Shown here one piece after another: positions 13,045 through 24,363 of a stretch of 64,000 nucleotides of DNA (position 1 is the stretch's first letter; every line of letters starts with the position of its first letter). The stretch spans positions 7,117,001-7,181,000 of the forward strand of contig CM057482.1 of NCBI GenBank assembly GCA_030035585.1. The letters run 5' to 3'. The DNA comes from Dugong dugon. Its lineage: Eukaryota; Chordata; Mammalia; Sirenia; Dugongidae. A model generated the notes under the pieces. It was not told where the DNA came from, did not search any database, and was given only the letters and a program-made list of their open reading frames with translations. The position numbers and the translations under genes were made by a program.

Positions 13045-14578
13045 TTGGTCGATGTTCAACCATTTCAGGAGATAGCATATGATCAAGAACTGATGGTACT
13101 GAAGGAAGAAGTCCAAGCTGCACCGAAGGCATCGGTGAAAAACAAGCCTCCAGGAATTGACAGAATACCAATTAAGATGTTTCAACAAATGGCTGCAGTG
13201 CTGAAGTGCTCACTCATCTATGCCAAGGGAGACACCTATGTAGTCAACAGACTGGAAGACATCCATATTTATGCCTATTCCCAAGAAAAGTGATCCAAAT
13301 AGATGCAGAAATTACCAAGCAATATCACTACTATCACATGCAAGTAAAATTTTGCTGAAGTTCATTCAAAAGTGGCTGCAGCAGTATATTGACAGGGAAC
13401 TGCCAGAAATTCAAGCTGGATTCAGAAGAGGACGTGGAACCAGGGATATCATTGCTGATATCAGATGGATCCTGGCTGAAAGCAGAGAATACCAGAAAGA
13501 TGTTTACCTGAGTTTTATTGACTATGCAAAGGCATTCAACTGTGTGGATCATAACTAATTATGGATAACATTATGAAGAATGGGAATTCCACAACTACTT
13601 AATTGTGCTCATGAGAAACCTTACATAGATTAAGAGGCAGTCAAGGATACTGCATGGTTTAAAGTCAGGAAAGGTGTGCACCAGGGTTGGATCCTTTCAC
13701 CATACCTATTCAATCTGTATGCTGAGCAAATAATCCAAAAAGTTGTACTATATGAAGAAGAATGCAGAATCAGGATTGGAGGAAGACTCATTAACAACTG
13801 CATTATGCAGATGACACAATCTTGCTTGCTGAAAGTGAAGAGGACTCAAAGCAATTACTGATGAAGATCAAAGACCACAGCCTTCAGTATGGATTACACC
13901 TCAACATAAAGAAAACAAAAATCCTTGCAACTGGACAAATTAAGCAACATCATGATCAAGGGAGAAAAGATTGAGGTTGTCAAGGATTTCATTTTGCTTG
14001 GATCTACAATCAACCCCCATGGAAGCAGCAGTCAAGAAATCAAATGACACATTGCACTGTGCAAATCTGCTGCATAAGATCTCTTTAAAGTGTAGAAAAG
14101 AAAAGATGTCACCTTGAAGACTAAGATGTGCCCGACCCAAGCCATGATGTTTTCAATTGCCTCATATGCATGAGAAAGCTAGACGATGAATAAGGAAGAC
14201 CGCAGAAGAACTGATGCCTTTGAATTGTGGTGTTAGTGACGAATACTGAATATACCAGGGACTGCCAAAAGAACAAACAAATCTGTCTTGGAAGAAGTAC
14301 AACTGGAATGCTCCTTAGAAGCAAGAATGTTTAGATTATGTCTCATATACTTTGGACATGTTATCAGGAGGGATCAGTCCCTGGTGAAGTTCATCATGCT
14401 TGGTAAAGTAGAAGGTCAGAGAAAAAGAGAAAAACCCTCAATGAGATGGATTGACACAGTGGCTGCAACAATGGGCTCAAGTATAACAACAACTGTGAGG
14501 ATGGCGCAGGACCAGGCAGTGTTTCATTCTGTTGTACACAGGGTCGCTATGAGTCAGAACCGCCTCGACGGCACCTAA
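13045..14578 (+). pseudogene. RTE reverse transcriptase and C-terminal domain, broken
   Basis: Fragments in several frames cover the RT. 13045-13293 holds the N-terminal fingers with the KNKPPGIDRIP motif. 13271-13558 holds the IPKKSDPNRCRNYQAISLLS region and motif A as FIDYAKAFNCVDH. The catalytic YADD is encoded at 13804-13815 in a frame different from the open one around it. 14288-14578 is the C-terminal part, with FGHVIRRDQS and MRWIDTVAA, ending LDGT with the stop just before the (AAC)n tail. Motif A has Asn where most relatives have a second Asp. In life this enzyme would also have copied AfroSINE RNA. Confidence 0.88.
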
Positions 14579-14604
14579 CAACAACAACAACTCCTCACAA
14601 TCAT

Positions 14605-14773
14605 CACTCCTAGTGGTGCAGTGGTTAAGCATTTGGCTGCTAACCAAAAGGTCGGCAGCTGGAATTCATCAGCTGTTCCTTGGAAACTCTATGGAACTGT
14701 TCTACTTTGTCCTATAGTGTTACTATGAGTTGGACTTGACAGCAATGGGTTTGGGTTTTTTTTGGTTTCTTTC
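14605..14773 (+). mobile_element. AfroSINE abutting the RTE 3' end
   Basis: Short-form AfroSINE with CTAGTGGTGCAGTGGTTAAG head and the GCTAACCAAAAGGTCGGCAG block, ending in a T-rich stretch. It is flanked by a perfect 9-bp duplication CACAATCAT at 14596-14604 and 14774-14782. The first 7 bases of that word also precede the RTE. Confidence 0.9.
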
Positions 14774-14782
14774 CACAATCAT

Positions 14783-16537
14783 GAAAAAATAAAGATTACC
14801 TAACGTCTTGAGACAGTCTCTAACACAGGAGAAAGAGGCCAAAACAACCAGAACAATGCAAGCGAGAGGACAGAAATTATACAGGAGAACGGAACAACAA
14901 ATACACAATTACCCATCATTAATATCCTCAGAGATAAGAGAAGATAGTGTATCCATATGAAACCAGGGTGGAATGCTATGGAAAAGTAACAGTTAAAAAA
15001 TGCTGTCTTCTGAGAATTAAAAACATGATAGCAGAAGTGCAAATCTCAATAAAAGCATTTTTTAAATATTTTCTTTTAAAAGTCAAAGGACTAAACAGTT
15101 TGTTTCAACATCTAAAATTAGTAGTTCCAGAGAACATAATAAATGCAGGGTAGTAAATAATCAATAATAAAATGATACAAGAATATTTCCTAGAACAGAA
15201 GAACATGAGTTTCCAGATTGAAAGGGCCTACTGAGGGTGCAGTAGGAGAAAATGGACTCTTATTAACATACACTGTTGTGAAATTTTGGAATGCTTGGCT
15301 CAAAGATCCCATAAGCTTCCAGTGAGAAGAAACAGGTGCACACAAAGGAGAGAAATCAGAATGATTTTAGATTTCTAAATAGCATCACAAAAAATGAACA
15401 GATAATGGGACAATGCCTTCAAAACTTAGAAGAAGTTTTTCATTATAAATTTCCAAACTCAGAAATAACTACCAATCAAGGGTGAAGAAACAATTTGTCT
15501 CCTATGTATCCCTCTCAGAAAGATACTAACGGATGTTCTCCAATAAAATGAAGGCATAAACCTAGAAAAAGAAAGATACAGAATACAGAAATCAAGAGAT
15601 TCAACACGGGAAAGAATCTCCAGGATAACAGTGATGGAAGACTTTAGGATGAAACTATCCACTAGAGGGCAATCGGTCCAGATTGGAACAGAGAACTCAA
15701 GAGACATGCAAATTGAGGACTGTCTCACAATGCTTTCTGCCTAGTTCCGTCTTGTTGACTTGATGAAACTATGGGAGGATGTACTCCAAACTGAAGGAGC
15801 AAATCAACAAACAAGAAGATTCGAGAGTCAGGAAACAGGGACTCCAATGTAGGAGGAAACCAGTGGAAACCCTAGCATGGCACTGTTCCACCAATCTAAT
15901 AGCACTCAGCAGAGATAGAAAGAGAATGGAGGTGTCCCAGATGAATATACCTAAGGAAAAAATGAAAAAGATACATTTCTCGATGTGATTGACCGGGTAG
16001 AAAATTGTACTAAAAAGCTGTTGGAAGTCGTAGAAACAATTAGCAATATATATAAAGACAACTAAGCAATGTGAAAAACAACAACAAAAAGAAAACAAGG
16101 CATTTCACTTCAGGAAAGACAAAAGGCAAGGAAGAAAGCAAATGCAGTACTTTACAGTGCAAAGCTGGGAATAATATTCTCGTAGGAACACTATGGTAAT
16201 AACTGAAAGTTTATTTACCGAAATATGATGGTGCATGGGAAGCAGAGCTAAATCCTCATCTACCATAACAGAAAGCCAGAAGATAATATTTAAAGTTGAC
16301 TGATCCAGAGAGAGCAACACATGCCTACTATTTAGAAATGTCTATGTTTAAATGCCAGAAGAAAAAACTAAAATAATCAAAATAGTTGCCTCTAAAGAGG
16401 GAGATTGAAAGGAGCTGGGAGTGATGGATCAGGGAATTACTGCATTTTGTTACAAGTCTTTTAGAATGATTTGACTTTTAAACTATGTGTGCATGCATTA
16501 CTTTGATAAAATAAATATTAACTTAAAAAAAAAAAAT
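14783..16537 (+). mobile_element. A-rich retroposon-like sequence with poly(A); family not identified
   Basis: The stretch is A-rich on the plus strand and ends with AATAAA (16510-16515) and a poly(A) run (about 16525-16536), as a LINE or processed transcript would. No long ORF survives. The texture suggests an old L1 or HAL1 relative, but I could not align a diagnostic motif. A processed pseudogene of unknown source is an alternative. Confidence 0.4.
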
Positions 16538-17266
16538 TCAAGTTCAGCCAGCATGATGATACAGCCCCTTTGAAAACAACCTTTTTTTTTTTCTTCTGTT
16601 TTGACACAGGCCTACTTATTATTACCAATGCTTATTAAAGTGCAAAAAGTTAGCAGAGCAGTACATTAAGTACTGTTTCTAGAATTGCAGGAATGCATCA
16701 TTTTAAACAAACTCATCTTAGGGAGTTCAAAGCTCTGACCTTACAAGATAAGTTGAAAAAGAAGGGTCACCACTTCATTGTGTGTTAATCACAGCTGTGA
16801 ACACAAGAAGTACTTAGGCTAGAGAATGTCGTGCATGAGGAGGCACATTTTGGTAAAATGAGTATCAATTATTAGTAGGGACCTTCAAAAATGTTTAACT
16901 ATTTCTTAATGCCCTCTGCTGAGCTGTAATTCTTCGGTAGTTCTTAACGTGATATTTGCGACTGTGAGACTTTGCTGACAAACTCTTTCATGTCCTGTAG
17001 GTTGGTCTTAGAACATTCTCTTTTTGCTTACAAGGAGAACAACAATCTTGGCAAGAAGCTGTACTTACGCTAACTTTATTTCTCTTAGCTCTGGGTGGAT
17101 GTCCCTCCAAGCTTGCTTACGGCCAAATTTGGATGAGTGAAGTGTGACATAATTCTTATTTTGGCATCTGATCCCTCAGAAGAGCTTGTCTTGTCCTTTC
17201 AGTTTCAAAATCTGCAAGATCGCTTTCTGGTGGTCTATCTTTAAGGACTATTCTTGAGAAACACTT
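16538..17266. other. No gene or named repeat seen
   Basis: Unassigned sequence. It contains no ORF of interest and leads into the left arm of an inverted repeat. Confidence 0.4.
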
Positions 17267-17428
17267 TTTCAGCATAAATACTAGAGACTTCAGTTTAACT
17301 CTACCCAACACCCCCTGCTCCCTCCAGTTCCCACTCCCCTTGTTTCTAGATTCTTCATCACTGGCCCTGTTGGTCTTGGTTTTCTTTTGTCCATTTGTGT
17401 GAACTCTCCTGATTGTTTTGTCTAGGTT
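17267..17428. repeat. Inverted duplication A, left arm
   Basis: The 162 bases are about 95% identical to the reverse complement of 18024-18185. No repeat family is recognised in the arm itself. Confidence 0.9.
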
Positions 17429-17940
17429 TCTCTTTCATCCTCTTCTGCATTGTATCAAATGTTCAAACAATTTTGTGGAATTTGCGTTGGGTTTCTATAG
17501 TTAATTTACTCTGACCAGAAGTTCTCCATTGATGCCTTTGTTCTGTTATTACATTTACAAGTTCAGTGCTGTCTTTTGGTATGCCTGCAAGCTCCAATTT
17601 GAAGTCATTTTTTCCTATTACTTATCAAAGGAACTAGTGTCAGATGATTTATGTTGCCTTTAGGAGATTCTGCCATTGTTGGTATCTTCTCTGTGTTCTT
17701 GCTGGCTTTCTGTTCCTCTCTGGAGTTGCAGTGTGAGTTTATTTCACTAAGGACTTCCTCCTACTTTCCTCAAATTCACACATTATTTTGGGGGGCTCAG
17801 CTTCTGAGTTCTGGTTGGGACATTTCTTCATTTCAGGTGTCTTCATTTGGGTTGTTTGTGGTGGATCTACTAAGACTCTGCTCCAGTCAGGAATTAGGAG
17901 AGGAGAATTCAAAGGAGGAACTGGAAGTTTAAATTCAGGA
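17429..17940. other. Spacer inside inverted duplication A, unassigned
   Basis: T-rich sequence without a named repeat. Short open frames here have no recognisable domain. Confidence 0.4.
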
Positions 17941-19350
17941 AATGCTCAGAATAGGTATACATACAGAAATCAATGCTCTTTGGTGGTTACTGGGGATGGG
18001 AGGCGGGAGGGGGAGGGAGGGGGAACCTAGACAAAACAATGAGGAGAGTTCAGACAAATGGACAAAAGAAAACCAAGACCAACAGGGCCAGTGATGAAGA
18101 TTCTAGAAACAAGGGGAGTGGGAGCTAGAGGGAGTAGGGGGTGTTGGGTAGAGTTAAACTGAAGTGTCTAGTATTTATGCTGAAACCCTCTAGACAGTAG
18201 ACACTTGTTAGTTTTGGTGATGAGAAAGGAAACACCGAATGTCAGTGAAGTGAGCACAACTCAACCAAGGTAAATGATGACACTAAGAAATACACAAGAA
18301 TAAAGGGCTTTATTGGTAAATGCTGTAACATACACAATTTGGCAACAACAGCAATTACAACCAAACAATAAGTGGTTTGGTTACATAGAGCGGTTACACA
18401 GGTAAATATGTATGCATATATGAGTATAGGAAGGTATATGTGTGCATATGCATGAGCATATATAGATAGCTGTATCTGTATATACGTCTGTGTGTGCTGC
18501 AAATATATTCATATACATAATACAGCACACAGGGGGCACAGTCAAGGATGCTTCCCAGAAATAACCAAATACCTTGCAGGACTGGTTTACTGGGTTTGAA
18601 GGCTTAGGACCATAGCCTCATGGGACATCTTGGTCAACTGGTACAACGTAATCTATAAAGTTTATGGTCTACATCCTAGTTGAAAAGCTTAGAAGCAGCC
18701 ATCTAAGATACAACTATTGCTCTCTACTCATGTGAAGCGTAAGAGAAAGAAGAAAACTGAAGACTCAAAGAAGAAACTACCCTACAAGACCAATTGCCTA
18801 CATGAACCATGGCCTCACCTATCCAGAGACGGGAAGAAAGAGATGGTGCCCAGCTACCACTACTGACCATCAACAGATGGTCCCAGACAGAATGGGAGAA
18901 AATTGTAGAACAAAACTCAAACTCTTAGTGAAAAGGATGGACTTACTGGACTGACAGAGACTAGAGGAACCCCTGAGACTATTGCCCTGAGGTACCTTTT
19001 AAACTTTGAACTGAAACTACTCCCAGAGATCACCTTTTAACTGAATAACAGATTGGCTCATAAAATAAATAATATTACCCATGAGTACTGTGCTCCTTTT
19101 AATTAAACAAAAATCATCTATATGAGACCAAAATGTCAAGATTTACCTCAAAGTGAAGATGAGAAGGTCAGGGGGAGTAGGGAAGCAAGAATAATGAAAA
19201 CAGAACAAGCATAAGGGAAATGATGAGAATGTTGGCACAATGTAGAAAATGTAACCACGTCACTGAACAATAGGTACAGAAATTGTTAAAGGGGAATCTA
19301 ATTTGCTGTGTAAACTTTCACCAAAACTCAATAAAGTATTAAAAAAAATT
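17941..19350 (+). mobile_element. Old L1 3' UTR with an internal insertion
   Basis: 17941-18023 (TTTGGTGGTTACTGGGGATG and a G-rich run) matches the start of the L1 3' UTRs elsewhere in the window. 18186-18250 and about 18540-19350 continue it: TCAACTGG, CCATCTAAGAT, GATGGTGCCCAGCTACCAC, ending with AATAAA (19330-19335) and poly(A). The arm at 18024-18185 and some AT-rich text at about 18380-18520 are extra relative to the other copies. Confidence 0.75.
18024..18185. repeat. Inverted duplication A, right arm
   Basis: Reverse complement of 17267-17428 with about 8 differences in 162 bases. It interrupts an L1 3' UTR. CTAGACA occurs at both ends of the interruption (18027-18033 and 18190-18196). 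Confidence 0.9.
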
Positions 19351-19377
19351 TCAGGAAACGCAGACGGGCAGGGAAAA

Positions 19378-19584
19378 TATTTTTACACAAATAATGTGTA
19401 CCTTCTACATTTGTTTGTCAACTGCACCCTCCTCCTGCAAGGTATTTTCATAAGCACTGCTATGCCAAATTTTTTACACGTTACTGTAAAAAAATTAGCA
19501 GAGCGCGCTTATGAAAATACTTTGCAGGGGAAGGGTGTGATTGGCAAACATACGTAGAAGGCATGCATTATTTTCGTAAAAATA
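19378..19584. repeat. Near-perfect 200-bp palindrome, MITE-like
   Basis: 19378-19478 and 19485-19584 are reverse complements at about 80% identity, with only six bases (CGTTAC) between them. The arms run the full length, so the single strand would fold into one long hairpin. Differences are mostly transitions, as in an aged element. This is the form of a non-autonomous hairpin DNA transposon, but I cannot name the family. Confidence 0.8.
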
Positions 19585-20671
19585 CGGTATAACAGACTTG
19601 GAAAGCCAACAGGAATATGGAAAAGCACTGAGAGTTGATGAGTCCAGGAAATCCCAAGTGCTTCCAACCCAGACCCAGGCTTCTGTCAGTAATGGTGATG
19701 GTGCTCATTTCAGCCCTTAACCTAGCAAAGGTCTCCAAGTTGGTCTCCTGAAGAATATTCCCTTTTGGAAATCTGCAATTAGGAAAGTTAAAATAAATGG
19801 GAGAAGAATATTTGTTTCCCAGAAATTCTGTTTTTAGCTGACATGACTAGAATGCATGCATTTGAAAAGTAAGATCAAGTGCTTTTCTTAGTTTATAAAC
19901 TCAAAAAAAGAGTTACGTATGTTGCTGATGGCATGTATTCATGTATTCATTAAATACTTACCGAGCTCCCACTAAGGTGTGGGTACTATATATTGGCCTA
20001 TCCTTTTGGATTGTAATTCAGCAATATATATTTAGAGTCATTAATATTTTTATATATTTCATATCAGTAGCCCGACTCTCGGGACTTCATCCTTAGGTAA
20101 TAAATATAAAAAATACGTGATATGTATTTACAGTAGCATTATTAGCCGTGGTAAAATACTGAAAAAGTGAACAGCCCATGAAGGGGCAACTGTTAATGTA
20201 ACTGTCATATCCATTCCATGAACATTTGGTACTTATGGAAAATGATAAATACAAAGTGTAGAAAACTGAATAATAGCACTTAAAATGTTAGGATGAAACC
20301 AGAACAGAAACTGTAAGAAAGCACGGGTGCAATGATACATATACATATGTATGAAAAGTTGTAGAGACCAATGAAATATATGAATAGTTAATGTGACTGA
20401 GAGGTCAGATTATAGCCTTATTTTCTCTCTTAAAATACTGCAAAGTTGTCTTAATAGTAAGTAAAAATAGTGAACAACATAGCCTGAAAAAACTTAAAAC
20501 ATCTACTTTTCATGGAGCACAGTATGCATCGAATGTGGAACTCCTAATGTTCTTGATACTAACTGTTTGATTAAACATGAAAACATTTTGAACTAAGACA
20601 TCAAAGGAAAAGATACTCTCAGACTCCAGTAGAGACTCAGGGCCGTGTAGCTCCACAGCCTGAGCAACTTC
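19585..20671. other. No gene seen; AT-rich unassigned sequence
   Basis: Contains short ATATATA-type runs and no ORF or repeat that I can name. Confidence 0.4.
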
Positions 20672-20676
20672 CTCTC

Positions 20677-21240
20677 TGCCTAGGTCATCTAGTGCTGCTG
20701 TAACAGAAATATCACAAGTGGATGCCTTCAATAAACAGAAATTTATTCTCTCACAGTCTAGGAGGCTTGAACTCCAAATTCAGGGCATCAGCTCCAGGGA
20801 AAGGCTTTCTCCTTCTGTCGGCTCTGGAGGAAGGTCCTCGTCATCAATCTCACCTGGTCTTGGAGCTTCTCCGCGCAGGAATCTCTGGTCCAAAGGATGC
20901 CCTCTGCCCCCGGCGCTGCTTTCTTGGTGGTATGAGGCCTTCCACTCTCTGTTCGCTTCCCTTTCATCTCTTGTAAGATAAAAGGTGGTGCAGGCCAGAA
21001 CCCAGGGAAACCCCCTTTACATTGGATCAGAGATGTGACCTGAGTGAGGGTGTTACATCCCACCCCAATCCTCTTGAACATAACCCAGCCTTACCTCATT
21101 AACCACAGGCAGAGATTAGGATTTACAACACACAGGACAATTACATCAGTCACAAAATGGAGGACAAGCACACAATACTGGGAATCATGGCCTCACAAAG
21201 TTGACACATATTTTTGGGGGACACAATTCAATCCATGACA
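20677..21240 (-). mobile_element. MaLR-like solo LTR, copy 2
   Basis: 564 bp, beginning TGCCTAGG and ending ATGACA on +, with the LTR read on the minus strand. It is flanked by a perfect 5-bp duplication CTCTC (20672-20676 and 21241-21245). It shares with copy 5 an internal section around AAGATAAAAGGTG that the shorter copies lack. Confidence 0.85.
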
Positions 21241-21379
21241 CTCTCCTAACCCAAACTTCACTGGATTCCACATTTTTCACTATTCTAAGGAGCTTTCCTC
21301 CTCCTCTGGTGCCCTCAGAATCTTGAACTCCTGGGAGGTCACTTGATGTAATAGAGAATTCAGACCAAAATGAGTTAAA

Positions 21380-21530
21380 AACTGACTCAATTACTGAGTT
21401 TCTGAGTCTCAGTTTACTCATCTGTAGAATGGAGATAATAGTTCCTGTCTCACAGAGATATAATCATAAGGTATGCAAAGCTTCTAACACAATGCCTGGC
21501 CCATCGTAGGAGGACCCCACAAATATTAGT
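21380..21530 (+). repeat. MIR SINE fragment
   Basis: Carries the MIR core TCAGTTTACTCATCTGTAGA and then the AATGCCTGGC region. Confidence 0.7.
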
Positions 21531-22122
21531 TTCAGGTCCTGAGGTTTCGAAGCCAGGAGGGGTTCCATGAGGCATGCAATGGGAAAAGGGTTTGGTGAAG
21601 TTTCGTGAAGAGCTGCTTCTCGCTCAGCTGGATGCCGAGTGCAGCCTCAGGCAGCAGTGTGGCTGTTCCCTGGGCATCAATCTTCTGGCAAGACCATTTG
21701 AATGCTTATTTTATTGTTATAAAGGCAGTATGTGCTTACTAAATAAAACCCGGAATGCAGAGGAAAGTGGAGAACAATCCCCTAAGGTCTCCCCATTTGA
21801 AGAAAATGGCCGTTAACATTTGGGCATTATTTCCTTCCAGACTTTTTCTATGCATAGATTCTAGCTGGCTTTTAAGCATAACTGTAATCATGCCGCACAT
21901 ACAATTTTGTGCCCTGAATTTTTCACTAAACTGTCGTGGGTAAGCAGTTGCCACGCTCTTTCATTGTTTTCAGAGCCATCGTTTTTCCTGGCTGTACAAC
22001 ATCCCAGTTTGGGAAACATGAAGCCCCCTGTACAGCTTTACCATTTCTAAAAGGACTTCTGAGTTCTCTAGGTATTCCCAGATCACACTGCCAAAGGCAT
22101 TTAGGAGCATAGAAATTTTTCT
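21531..22122. other. No gene seen; old LINE-like scrap
   Basis: About 21690-21960 looks like an old antisense LINE-type repeat. No function can be assigned. Confidence 0.35.
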
Positions 22123-22287
22123 GGAAAGAGTGGAAAAGGGATAAACAGAGAAAGGCTGGAAGAGATAAAGAGACAGGAAGGAAACAACAGGAAAAAAGGA
22201 GAAAAGGACGAAGTAGAGCTACAAGAGAAAGTAACGGAGAAGGGAAGAGAAGAGGAAGAGAAAGAAAAGAGAGGAGGGCGAGGTGAG
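22123..22287. repeat. Purine-rich (GA) tract
   Basis: About 165 bases, overwhelmingly A and G on the plus strand, without a fixed unit. The apparent minus-strand ORFs over it are low-complexity artefacts. Confidence 0.8.
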
Positions 22288-23224
22288 AGCAACAAGAGTC
22301 AGACATCTGGTGTTTTCAGATGAAGCATAGTCTGCTCTTGACTCTGGCATGGTAGATACTTTCTAAGGATAAAGATTCCCTTGGGTTCTTGTCTTGTTGA
22401 CTGCTTCCGACACAGCGCCAGCCTCTGACATTTTTATTCTGAATCATTCCTATTTAATGTTATGGTCACTGGACCTTTCGGCACTTACTAATTCTTTATT
22501 CTCAATCACAAACCCATTTACCTGATATCCTTCTTTCTAAAAACTCATCATTACACAACTAAATGGGTGAGAATCTTTTGTGATCGACTCCCCCGGTTTC
22601 AAAGGGTTGGGCCCTGCACAAGGCAACCTCCTGAATTCTTCATCTCGTTCCCCTTTGATTCAGTGTCTGCTGGGACCAGCCATCTTGTCCAAGGATTTTG
22701 CTGCTATTCTCCCATAACTGAGTTTCCACACATGTGGTCCATTCACCACAGGATAGCATTTTTATAGTTCTTGATGGAACTCTGGTCCATGCACTGCCTC
22801 CTGTATGAGGCCAAGTATGGTTTGTGGAAGACTCTGAAAGTCCCTTATCCTGCTACCAGTTGATCAGTGCTGCAGACATGAGGGACTGAGCCGGGCTCCC
22901 CCGAAGCCTGCGCTGTGGACCATCTGCTTGTGAGCCTGGGGCCTACCATCGCCCACAGGATGACTGTGGACCTCAGAGGCCCTGCTGGGGCTCCCAGTGA
23001 AGGCCGGGGAGGGATGTGAAAAGCCTGCCCACAAGTGCGCACATTCCATTATCCTGGGAAGGCAAGCGCTGCACCTCCTCAGCACATTGTCAGGAATTCC
23101 GTCCCACTCAGCAGTGTTGGGCATTTGCAAGGCCCAGCTAGCAAGTGGGGTCTCCTCCCTCTCATAATGAAACAGGGTGTGGACATGGTGGCTGCTTTTC
23201 GGGTAAGGAGGAGGCATGGTCACA
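22288..23224. other. No named repeat or gene; relatively GC-rich patch 22840-23100
   Basis: Short ORFs on both strands have no recognisable domain and no splice-flanked coding pattern that I can defend. Confidence 0.4.
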
Positions 23225-23400
23225 GAACCTGGGTTTGAGACCTGACTCTCCCACTTAGGTGCTCTGTGACATGAGCCAGCATAATGCCTTTGAGACTCAG
23301 CGTCCTCATCTGTAAAATGGGGATGAGGATCTTTGTTCTGCCTACCTCATAAAGTTGTTAGAATCATAAAGGAGCTAATGGAGGTCAAAATACATCGTAA
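23225..23400 (+). repeat. MIR SINE fragment
   Basis: Contains TCCTCATCTGTAAAATGGGG and the CTACCTCAT continuation typical of MIR. Confidence 0.75.
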
Positions 23401-23439
23401 ATAAAATGTCCTTCACAGGACAGGGGAGAGGGAGAGAGT

Positions 23440-23840
23440 ACTGTAGTGTGGGAAGAGCGATGCTTTGGAATCAGAAGCTCTGGGTTAAAATAATACCTCT
23501 GCTATTGACATATGGGGGCCCTAGTGGTGCTGTGGTTAAAGCTCAGGTTGCTAACCAAAAGGTCAGCAGTTCCCATCTACCAGCTGCTCCTTGGAAACTC
23601 TATGGGGCAGTTCTACTCTGTCCTATAGGGTCGCCATGAGTCAGAACTAACCTGACAGCAATGGGTATTGACATGTAACTTGCCTTCACTCTGTTTCCTT
23701 ACTGTGCAAATGGGGTTAACAATGCCCGCTTGACTTCACAGACGTTTTGTGAATATCAGATGATACAATGGAAGTGAAACTGGGAAGTGCTTTAAGTAAG
23801 ATGTTAATGATATTGTTCATATCTCTAATTGTTAAAAGCA
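23440..23840 (+). repeat. MIR SINE split by an AfroSINE
   Basis: The left half (TGCTTTGGAATCAGAAG onward) and the right half (GTAACTTGCC ... CAAATGGGG) form one MIR interrupted at 23512-23665. Confidence 0.7.
23512..23665 (+). mobile_element. AfroSINE, short form
   Basis: Complete from GGGGCCCTAGTGGTGC to the GACAGCAATGGG tail. A 9-bp duplication TATTGACAT flanks it (23503-23511 and 23666-23674). Confidence 0.92.
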
Positions 23841-23944
23841 TTCCTATAAGAAGCAATGTTCACCCTTGGCGTTAGGTCTAGGAAAGACCCTCTTTCTCCC
23901 CCATAGAATATATACATTCGTAAATTTCCCATGGCTGGCCATAA

Positions 23945-24363
23945 GCCAGAGCCTGGACTGGGTTGAGAAGAGCAAAGCATTCACCTAGAGCAACGAATTT
24001 AAGGGGGAGGGGGTGCCAAAAACTCAATAATCGAGATAACTATTTCAACGCCACATTTTTAAACAATTAAGAGCAATACAATATTAAAAAATAAAATAAT
24101 GCAAAAAAATGCAGGATGAACAAAATATTGACATTTTAAACAGAGACAAGATCAGTCATAGTCCTGTGTCAAGCTACGTTGAAGCCTGCGGCAAAAGGAA
24201 AAATTAGTTAATACTGATTCTGTCTTTATTTTTCTAACATTGATTTTTAAAAATATTGCATCAAAATACTACTTATCTTGACCAAGGATTTTTTTTCGAG
24301 CCCTCTAAAAGTTTGCACCCAAGGTGAGAGTGCCTCACTCGCCTAACCCTACTGCCAGCCCTG
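23945..24363. mobile_element. Candidate hAT-type DNA transposon remnant
   Basis: The left end begins CAGAGCCTGG and the right end finishes GCCAGCCCTG. The terminal 65 bases of each end align as imperfect inverted repeats (about 65%), including a CACCTAGAG / CACCTTGGG block. The interior is A+T rich without an ORF. No clear 8-bp target duplication was found. Confidence 0.4.

Larger units (their letters stand above)
11391..14595 (+). mobile_element. RTE-clade LINE, near full length (RTE1_LA type), inactive
   Basis: About 3.2 kb, the normal RTE size. It has a short 5' region, an APE-like endonuclease, a spacer, a reverse transcriptase with YADD, a C-terminal domain and a 3' end of GGTCGCTATGAGTCAGAACC followed by an (AAC)n tail instead of poly(A). 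The 3' end is the same tail found on AfroSINEs. The word CACAATC occurs immediately before (11384-11390) and after (14596-14602), a candidate 7-bp target-site duplication. Many stops and frameshifts show it is dead. Confidence 0.9.

Noticed and set aside
22101..22306. Ser/Phe-rich minus-strand ORFs
   Set aside because: These are low-complexity translations of the purine tract.
22864..23223. 119-codon minus-strand ORF in a GC-rich patch
   Set aside because: No recognisable domain and overlapping ORFs on both strands; chance openness in GC-rich DNA is sufficient.
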